Source of the DNA: Erinaceus europaeus
Taxonomy: Eukaryota > Chordata > Mammalia > Eulipotyphla > Erinaceidae
NCBI RefSeq assembly: GCF_950295315.1
Contig: NC_080170.1
Coordinates: forward strand, 92,488,054-92,552,053
Length of the DNA stretch: 64,000 nucleotides
Reading direction: 5' to 3'
Part shown: positions 57,003-64,000 of the stretch, one piece after another
Layout: each line of letters begins with the position of its first letter
Position numbering within the stretch: position 1 is the first letter of the stretch
The notes under the pieces: model-generated
What the model was told of the DNA's origin: nothing
The model's input: the letters and a program-made list of their open reading frames with translations, nothing else
The model's database searches: none
Translations under genes and position numbers: made by a program

Positions 57003-58686
57003 CAGGAGCCAGAAAATAAAAGTATATGCAAACTTAGAGCAAAAGTAATGCAAAGGGCTAGGAATACATCTGGTAAATAGTCATTGTAAGCAAGCACAGA
57101 TACACACTACTAACACTGTCTCTCTGATGGATAAACTGTGATTGCAGTGCCTGAGATGGTGAAGAAAATGTGCACCAAATGATTAAAAAAATGGCTCAAC
57201 TCAGTCATTAATACAACTGGAAGATCATTAAAGGGAGTCTAGAATGTGCCTTTTGTGGTTAACAAATACAAACTAATCATTCCAGCCACCACTTCAGGTC
57301 ATGACCAGGAGAGAGACAGTGATTGCCTTGAATTTAACACAGCAAGTCACTATAGAAGCTGTGTTGATGAACCCAATAAAATCGCTATTGTCATGCAGCT
57401 AGAAGTAAACACAGGCTTTTGTCAAATGAAGGGAGCACAGAAGATGTTAGAGAAGTTGTGCAGTAAAGAAAGATAAAATTTAGATGTATTTGCTGCATTT
57501 TAAAAATAACTGAACAAGTCACAGACACATACCAAAATAAAAACAATGCTATTGATAAGTGATATTTGGTCAACTTCATACTAGACCAATTTATTCTAAA
57601 AATACTATTTTTAAACTTGAATAGGTCAACCTTTTTCAGCAGTGAGTCACTGGCAGAACCAAATTTATCTGAATTCAGGTCACTGAACACCTGTTCTCAT
57701 AATGCTGTTCTTTCATGATTGTAGAGGAAGGAATGTGTTCTTTCTTTTTTTTTTTTGCCCCAAATTTCTTCTTCTTCTTCTTCTTCTTCTTCTTTTTTTA
57801 TTCTCTTTCCATGTAAAGCTAAGAATAATAAAAGAAAAACTACTTTATCTCAGGGTTGTCAATAAGAGATGATAGAAGTACCTACTTTAAAAATCTGAAA
57901 CTGTCCTTTTGTTGTGACCAATTGTAGCAACATCATGCTACATGCTATTTCGAGCATTCCTCCTTTGCCCCAGGGACCTCTTAGACCCTGCACAGGCATT
58001 ATTTGCCACAGGCAGTTGTGAAACAACTGTTCAAACTTTCAGATTTCTGAAAGTTCTCACTGTGTGATAGTCAATCAACTTGCAGACCAATTCTAGGCAA
58101 ATATTTATCAGATATAAGCATATATTTGCATGTGTATTTATGTATGCATGTATATATATGAAACATGTACATTTATGTATATTTATCTAAGGGATTATTA
58201 TGTGTATATACATTCACATACATCTATGTCTGTATGTCATACACATATGGAAAAAGTTTATGATAAATTTGGAAAACATAAAAAATACTTAATTCGATAT
58301 CATAATTTCCTTGACAGAATTCCATAGCAATTAAAATTATATTAGAAATTTTACTAATCTGGACCAAATGAAATTTTACTTCATTTATGTTATACTATAT
58401 TTAATTTTTGAAAAATCAGTTGTAGATTGATGCATTTGCTGTGACCTATGCCACAACCATTTTAAAGATTGTTGTGTTTGTAAGGTAAAAGTAAAAGTAA
58501 GCAGCTATTTATTTAGATGTGACAAATTCTGAAAACATTAAAATTTAACAGACAAAGCTATTTTGGTCTTTCACACAAACCTATCTGATTTTTCCCCCTC
58601 AGATTTGGAAAAGAATAAGAATATTTTTTATTCCAAAATACAAAAAATAGATGAAATCAAAATGAAAATATAGTGCAGAAACTGCA
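57003..58686. other. Unassigned sequence with a (TTC)n repeat
   Basis: A (TTC)n microsatellite lies at 57766-57794. The open frame at 57246-57476 has no recognisable domain. Otherwise nothing recognised. Confidence 0.4.
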
Positions 58687-58860
58687 GCTGGGAAGACATA
58701 TGAAATGTGGAGCATTTGGTTTACCTCTCTAAAGTTTGTGGTTTAATCCCCAGTCCTGCATGTACACAAGTGATATTCTGTCTTCTGTCTTCTCTCTGTC
58801 TCCCGAGCAGCTCTCTCATACTTCATAAATAAAATAAATCTTTTAAAAACTAAGAAAGTA
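58687..58860 (+). mobile_element. Old SINE subtype (E)
   Basis: GCTGGGAAGACATATGAAATG head, GTTTAATCCCCAGTCCTGC (B-box-like), CTTCTGTCTTCTCTCTGTC and an AAATAAAATAAATC tail. Confidence 0.55.
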
Positions 58861-59225
58861 CTAAGAAGCATAGCATATACTTAGCTTATTGACTTTAATA
58901 TAATGAATTTGCATATCACTGCATAATCTGTATATCAGATGAAGATTTTATATAAACGATTTCTATTCCAATATATTTTGGTAATATAAAGAGATTCTTT
59001 ATTCTGGACACAGCATAATATTGTAGTACAATAATTAATTGTCATTTCAATTTTATCTGAAATCTATAACCATAAGAAAAATAGAAAGCCTCAGGGGAGA
59101 ATATCAGAATTTTCCCTTAGATTTTTCAGAATTGTAAAAGTAATTTGTGCAGTGTCAATAAAGAGTTATTTTAATGTGAAATACATCTACAAGTAGAAGA
59201 GAAATTATGGAAATCTGGTTATGAG

Positions 59226-59227
59226 CA

Positions 59228-59284
<57 letters not shown>

Positions 59285-59291
59285 TATATAC
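59226..59291. repeat. (TA)n with CATA/TATG interruptions
   Basis: About 66 bases of TA repeat just before an antisense SINE. Confidence 0.94.
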
Positions 59292-59307
59292 ATTTTAGGC
59301 TTTTTTT

Positions 59308-59601
59308 TGTGTGTGTGTGACTCCAGTGTTATCGCTGGGGCTCGGTGCCAGCACTAAGAATTCACCTCTCCTGAAGGCCATTTTTTGCTTTCGTTTTTTC
59401 CCATTATTTTATTTGACAGAACATAGAGAAATTGAGAGGGAAGTGGAAGACAAGGAGAAAGACCTGAAGACCTGATTCACTTCTAGAGAAGCATCCCAGT
59501 GACAAGTGGGGAGTAGGGGCTTGAATAGAACCCCAATTCTTGCAAAGCTCCTTGCGTATAGTAACTATGTGCACTTAGCCTGGTGCCATCACCCAGACCC
59601 A
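59308..59601 (-). mobile_element. tRNA-derived SINE, extended form, older
   Basis: ACTCCAGTGTTATCGCTGGG, GCTCGGTGCCAGCACTAAG (3' extension), GACAGAACATAGAGAAATTG, GACCTGATTCACTTC, CAAGTGGGGAGTAGGGG and ATCACCCAGACCC. Confidence 0.88.
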
Positions 59602-59721
59602 GTTTTGCTTAATCTTTATACAATACAAATTCAAATACATGTCTTTGTGTCAGCAGGAGGCTCAGTGTCTAGGGTGTTTGATTTTCCTGTTTATATATCT
59701 TGGTGTGGCAAGGGAGATTTC

Positions 59722-59963
59722 TTTTTTTTTAATTTTTTTAAAATTTATTTAAAAAGGACACATTAACAAAACCATAGGATAAGAGGGATATAACTCCACA
59801 CAATTCCCACCACCAGAACTCTGTATCCCATCCCCACCCCTGATAGCTTTCCTATTCTTTATCCCTCTGGGAGTATGGACCCAACCAAGGTCATTGTGGG
59901 ATGTAGAAGGCGGAAGGTCTGACTTCTGTAATTGCTTCCCCGCTGAACATAGTTGTTGACAAA
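59722..59963 (-). mobile_element. Family R retroposon, short antisense copy
   Basis: ATTTATTTAAAAAGGACACATT, TATAACTCCACACAATTCCC, CTCTGGGAGTATGGACCC, CTTCTGTAATTGCTTCCCC and GCTGAACATAGTTGTTGAC. Confidence 0.88.
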
Positions 59964-60229
59964 AGCTATATTAAACGTGAACACTGAAAATACAGGAACA
60001 ACAATGACAGAAAACTCATATTACCAGACAAAAATCTGAAAAAAAAAAAAAAAGGAGAGAGAGAGAGTTCAGAAAACTTACTATGAAAGCAATTCAAGAA
60101 ACTAAACTTTAGATTAAGAAACTCGGTGACCATTTTACCAAAGAATTACAGTGAACAAAAAAGAAAAAAGAAAAGAAAATAACTAAATAGAGCTGTAAGG
60201 CCCAAAGAACACTTGATAGTTCAGGTTGA

Positions 60230-60790
60230 AGTAAGAGGCATCCTAAGTAGACATAATCAATTGAAGGAGAGAATAGCAACACTAGAAGATACAACCACCA
60301 CACTCTGAATTTAAAACTCTTTGAGAGAAAAGGTTTAGGGAAAAAAGCACTTCTAATGAAATAGCAGACTCCATTAAAAAGAACAGAGTTTTTGGGATCC
60401 CTGCAGAAAGAAAAAGTAGGGAACATATTCAAAGAAATTATAGCAGAAAAATATCCATACCTGAGCAATGTTTAAAATATAGAAATCCAAAAAAGTAAAC
60501 GTATAACTATATTCTCAATCCAAAATGACACACACCAAGACACATGATTGTAAAACTGTACAAAATCAGGAATAAGGAAAACATATTGCATGCTGCTAGG
60601 GAAAGGAAGAAGGTTCCCTATAGAGAAAGAAACATCAGGCTTATATCAGATATCCCATCGGAAATCCGAGAGGCAAAAAGGGAGTGGAATGGCAGGAAAA
60701 AACAAACAAAAAAAAACAAACAAATACATGTCTTTTATGCTCTGAAACACGTTAATTTTCAACTTCTACATTTTCTACTAAGTAAAAAAG
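60230..60790 (+). mobile_element. LINE-1 ORF1 relic
   Basis: Frames that switch between short segments read an L1 ORF1p-like protein. They include a coiled-coil-like stretch (LKERIATLED near 60262), 'IAEKYPYLSNV' near 60438, 'IEIQKSKR' near 60480, and from 60544 'IVKLYKIRNKENILHAARER', 'NIRLISDIPSEIREAKREW', the RRM/C-terminal-domain order of L1 ORF1. Stops and frame changes make it dead. The unmatched A-rich tract at 60710-60725 disrupts the end. Confidence 0.75.
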
Positions 60791-60884
60791 TGATACTTTA
60801 TCTAGAGTGAATTGACAATAAATGTTGGCAACTAGGACCTAGTCAATAAATGAAGAATCTGAGCCAACAATACGTATTTATTTT

Positions 60885-61079
60885 TTTTAATTTTTTTATA
60901 TTTATTTTTTGTTGTTTTTTATTGTTGTTGTAGTTATTTTTGTTGTTATTTATGTCATCATTGTTAGATAGGACAGAGAGAAATGGAGAGAGGAGGGGAA
61001 GACAGAGAGGGGAGAGAAAGATGGACACCTGCAAACCTACTTCACTACCTGTGAAGTGACCCCCTGCAGGTGGGGAGCC
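60885..61079 (-). mobile_element. tRNA-derived SINE (family A) lacking its head
   Basis: Antisense: T-rich tail, AGATAGGACAGAGAGAAATG, GGACACCTGCAAACCTACTTC, GACCCCCTGCAGGTGGGGAGCC. It stops at the core and L1 sequence follows at once, so the tRNA-like half is absent. Confidence 0.9.
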
Positions 61080-63325
61080 CAGTTCTCCAGACTGCTCTCC
61101 ATAGGGTTTGGACCAATTGATATTCCCAGCAGCAGTGCAGGAGGGCTCCTTTGACCACCACAACCTCTCCAGCATTTGTTGCTGTTACCTTTTCTGATGT
61201 ATGACATTCTCACAGGAGTGAAGTAGTATCTTATTGTTGTCTTCTCAGACAAAGACTTGGAGCATTTTTTCATTTATTTCTCGGCCTTTTGGATCTCTTC
61301 TGTGGTGAATATTCTGTTCATATCCACCCCATTTTTGCATGGGTCATTTATTTTCTTGTTGTTGAGTTTGGCAAGCTCTTTATATATTTTGGCTATTAAA
61401 CCTTTGTCTGATGTATGGCATGTAAAGATCTTCTCCCATTCTGTGAGGGGTCTCTTGGTTTGGGTATTGGTTTCTTTTGCTGTGCAGAAGCTTCATAATT
61501 TGATGTAGTCCCATAGGTTTATGCTTGCCTTAGTCTTCTTTGTAATTGGATTCATTTCATTGAAGACATCTTTAAAATTGATGTGGAAAAGAGTTCTGCT
61601 AATATTTTCCTCTAAGCATCTGATAGTTTCTTGTCCAACATCCAAGTGCTTGATCCACTTGGAATTTACTTTTGTATTTGGTGAAATATAGTGGTTCAGT
61701 TTCATTCTTCTGCATGTTTCAATCCATTTTTTCCAACACCATTTGTTGAAGAGACTCTGCTTTCCTCATTTAATAGTCTGGGCACCTTTGTCAAAGATTA
61801 GATGTCCATAGGTGTGGGGGGCTTACTTCTGTGCTCTCAATTCTATTCCACTGCTCATTGTGTCTATTCATGTTCCAGTATCAAGCAGTTTTGATTACAA
61901 TGGCCCTATAATATGAGATCTGGGAGTGTGATGCCTCCAGTTCTGTTCTTTCTTCTCAAGATTGTTTTTGCAATTCTAGGTCTTTTCTGGTTCCAGATAA
62001 ACATTTGTAGCATTTGTCCTATTCTAAAAAATTTGGTTGGGATCTTGATGGTGATAGTATTAAATTTGTAGATGACTCTGGATAATATATTCATTTTGAT
62101 GATGTTAATTCTTCCAACCCATGAACATGAAATCTCTTCCGTTTCTTTGTATCTTCAGTAGTGAATCATAATTTTCAATATACAAGTATTTCACTTCTTT
62201 GATTAGGTTGTTTATTTGTACTTTTTATTATTTTGTTATGTGTGCTTATATAGCTATGAACTTCCCTCTCAGTACTAATTTAGCTGTGTCCCAAATATTT
62301 TGATAGCTTGTGTCTTCATTTTCATAGAACTCTTGAAACATTTTGATTTCTTCCTTTATTTCCTCTTTGACCCAGTAGTTGTTAAGTAACATACAATTGA
62401 GTTTCCATATTTTGGGACTATTACTAATCTTTTTTTGTTAAGTATTAGTTTAATTCCACTGTGATTTGAGAATGTGTTTGGGATTATTTCAATGCTCTTG
62501 TATTTGCTGATGTTGTCTTTGTGATCTAGTATATGGTCTATCCTTGAAAATGACCCATGTGGACTTGAGTAAAATGTTTATTCCAGTTTCTTGGAATGAA
62601 TGATTCTGAAAATGTCCAATAGTTCTAGTTTATCTATCTCCTCATTTAGCTCCCTCATTTCTTTATTGATTTTTCTGTCTCAATGATCTGTCAAGTTGAG
62701 AGAGTGAGGTGTTGAAGTCTCCTATTATTACTGTGTTGCTGTTAATATATTGCTGTAGCTCTTTCAGTAGAGCTGAAAATGTTTGATGAATGTTTGATGC
62801 ATTTAGATGGCTTCTCATTGGGTGCATAGATGTTAATAATTGTTAAGTCTGCTTGGTTGACTAATCCTCTGAGCATTAAGTAATGTCCATCCCTATCTTT
62901 TTTTATTTCATTTATTTAAAGTCTATTGTGTCAGATATGAGAATAGCTGTCTCTGCCCTTTTTAGTGGGCCACTGGCTTGTATGATAGTATTCCATCCTT
63001 TCACTTTGAGTATCTGTTTGTCTTGTTGAGTTAGGTAGGTTTCCTGTAAACAGCATATTGTTGGGGTTTTTTCTTATCAATCTTCCTACTCTGTGCCTTT
63101 TAATGAATTCAGGTGAATACAGGCCATTGACATTTATTGATATAATAGAATGAAGTTGTTTTATGCCATGTGCCTTAACCCACTGAGCTACAGCCTGACT
63201 CCCAGAATGAAGATATTTTAACATTATCCTTACAAATTTTTAGTCTTCTGATATATGGCATATTGTTGGCATGCTTTTAAAAACTCCTTTTGTTTCATTT
63301 GGTTTAAATCCCCCCTGCTTAACAC
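61080..63325 (-). mobile_element. LINE-1 ORF2, antisense, with internal RT deletion
   Basis: On the minus strand the ORF2 C-terminal part lies at 61080-62220: 'TPVRMSYIRKGNSNKCWRGC' (61140-61230), 'NSKWIKHLDVGQETIRCLEEN' (61600-61670) and '[34 protein letters not shown]' (61930-62090). From about 62235 the sequence jumps to the endonuclease and linker part, with 'GVRPGxPNNML.TGNLPNSTRQTD' near 63000-63060. The RT catalytic region between them, roughly 1.5 kb in an intact L1, is absent. Multiple stops. A tiny SINE fragment is nested at 63156-63203. Confidence 0.85.
63156..63203 (-). mobile_element. 3'-truncated SINE head (tRNA-like 5' part only), with TSD
   Basis: On the minus strand: GGGAGTCAGGCTGTAGCTCA, GTGGGTTAAGGCACATGGCA, then TAAAACAA. 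Only the first 40 bases or so of the SINE are present. It is flanked by AGAATGAAG at 63147-63155 and 63204-63212. The break lies near the anticodon position of the tRNA-like head. Confidence 0.85.
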
Positions 63326-63391
63326 TGTATTCTATTTACATAACTGCTGTATTCTATTTACATAACTGCTATATTCTATTTACATAACCAC
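63326..63391 (+). repeat. Three 22-bp tandem repeats at the LTR's 5' side
   Basis: TGTATTCTATTTACATAACTGC occurs twice exactly and a third time with small changes. The repeats may be U3 enhancer repeats of the following LTR or a local duplication at its edge. Confidence 0.85.
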
Positions 63392-63530
63392 TGAAGGGCA
63401 TTGGTTCAATCCCCACTGGTTCATGATATGTTTTTGCTCTGCCCCCTCTCCTTATAACACTCTGATTTTCACCAGTCACTTTTCTCTCCACCCTCTCTGC
63501 GTCACATCCTATTCACACCCTACTTGGGAA

Positions 63531-63540
63531 GTATATATAA
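63531..63540 (+). promoter_or_regulatory. TATA box of the retroviral LTR
   Basis: GTATATATAA lies about 75 bases before AATAAA, consistent with a short R region. Confidence 0.65.
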
Positions 63541-63612
63541 AGACAACATTGTTCGTTTTAGTTAGTTGTTAGTTTAGTCTAGCTTGGTATAGATTACGCT
63601 GTGTCCTCCATG

Positions 63613-63618
63613 AATAAA
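63613..63618 (+). promoter_or_regulatory. LTR polyadenylation signal
   Basis: AATAAA in TGAATAAAGAGATAC, in the same position relative to the shared U5 block as GAATAAAG in the 39.3-kb solo LTR. Confidence 0.75.
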
Positions 63619-63696
63619 GAGATACTGCGTACAACCCAGCCATGAGTCCCGGGTCGTCTGTTACCCGCCCGTAAAGCCAGCCCAGCGAAAACAACA

Positions 63697-64000
63697 TAAT
63701 GGCGCCTACAGCATGGGACCAGACCTGCGCAACTCCCAGATAAGTGAAGACTTTGCCTACCTATGCACTATGGTCTTCTCTTCTACTTATGAAGAGGTTT
63801 GCCAAAGCCTCTACTGTTTCATCATGAGACAGTTACTCTGTCTCTGGAACATTTTGCTCTGGGCCACACTTTGTTTCCCTGACCGGGAACTTTGGTTTCT
63901 TGTGACCCTAATCATAGAGCTTGGGAGATGCACTGAGATTTCTCCTTGGACTTTCTGGATTCCCTCTCCCATGTTTCCTGAGGAAAAAGACTACATTTTG
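63697..64000 (+). mobile_element. Endogenous retrovirus leader, cut by the window end
   Basis: Directly after the LTR, TGGCGCCTACAGCATGGGAC (63700-63719) sits where the primer-binding site belongs. The first seven bases match the 3' end complement of lysine tRNAs and the rest fits less well. The following 280 bases look like untranslated leader, with no gag frame identified before the window ends. Whether the provirus is intact cannot be judged. Confidence 0.75.

Larger units (their letters stand above)
63326..63696 (+). mobile_element. 5' LTR of an endogenous retrovirus
   Basis: Ends ACAACA at 63696, four bases before a primer-binding site. It has a TATA box (GTATATATAA, 63531-63540), a polyadenylation signal (AATAAA, 63613-63618) and a U5 with CTGTTACCCGCCCGTAAAGC that matches the U5 of the solo LTR at 38966. 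The left boundary is uncertain. It lies within or just right of the 22-bp repeats, after L1 sequence ends. Confidence 0.82.

Noticed and set aside
57246..57476. 76-codon frame in unassigned DNA
   Set aside because: No recognisable domain, no splice or promoter context. Left as unassigned.

Overview
This is an AT-rich, gene-poor stretch of mammalian nuclear DNA built almost entirely of layered retrotransposons. I found no complete protein-coding gene, rRNA gene, CRISPR array or prokaryotic signal. The commonest repeat is a tRNA-derived SINE. It has a 'GGGAGTCGGGCGGTAGC'-like head, a conserved 'CTCCCCACCTGCAGGGGAGTC' core region and an ACAAAAGGGAATAAATAA tail. I associate this SINE from memory with hedgehogs (Erinaceidae, order Eulipotyphla), so a hedgehog genome is the best guess, but that is an inference and no database was searched.

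Layout. 1-9 kb: LINE-1 ORF2 relics, tRNA-SINEs and microsatellites. 9.6-20 kb: three insertions of a non-L1 LINE with a Jockey/I/CR1-like reverse transcriptase (9604-10492, 14024-14210, about 18170-19970), set among L1 3' ends and SINEs. 20.2-23.9 kb: one long antisense copy of an abundant A-tailed repeat, called family R here, carrying a solo LTR and two SINEs. 24-28 kb: SINEs, simple repeats and L1 3' pieces, then a possible terminal exon at 28356-28445. 28.6-43.3 kb: repeated family R copies in both orientations, with nested SINEs, a second solo LTR (38966-39370) and a retroposed 5' half of tRNA-Phe (30419-30455). 43.4-56 kb: a U6 snRNA fragment, several SINE families, more R copies and long stretches where I recognise nothing. 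56.2-57 kb: a short R-related element with clean target-site duplications (TSDs). 60-63.3 kb: an L1 ORF1 relic and an antisense L1 ORF2 with its middle deleted. 63.3-64 kb: the 5' LTR, primer-binding site and leader of an endogenous retrovirus that runs off the window.

How the parts relate. TSDs and A-rich tails around SINEs, R copies and the tRNA half fit L1-driven target-primed reverse transcription. The Jockey-like LINE behaves differently: its stop codon is followed at once by an AAG-repeat tail, its two long copies differ by only about 3% in the blocks I compared by eye, and it lies between host repeats. That makes it the most unusual element here: a recent LINE outside the usual mammalian L1/L2/CR1/RTE set, with a short chimeric or non-autonomous partner at 14 kb.
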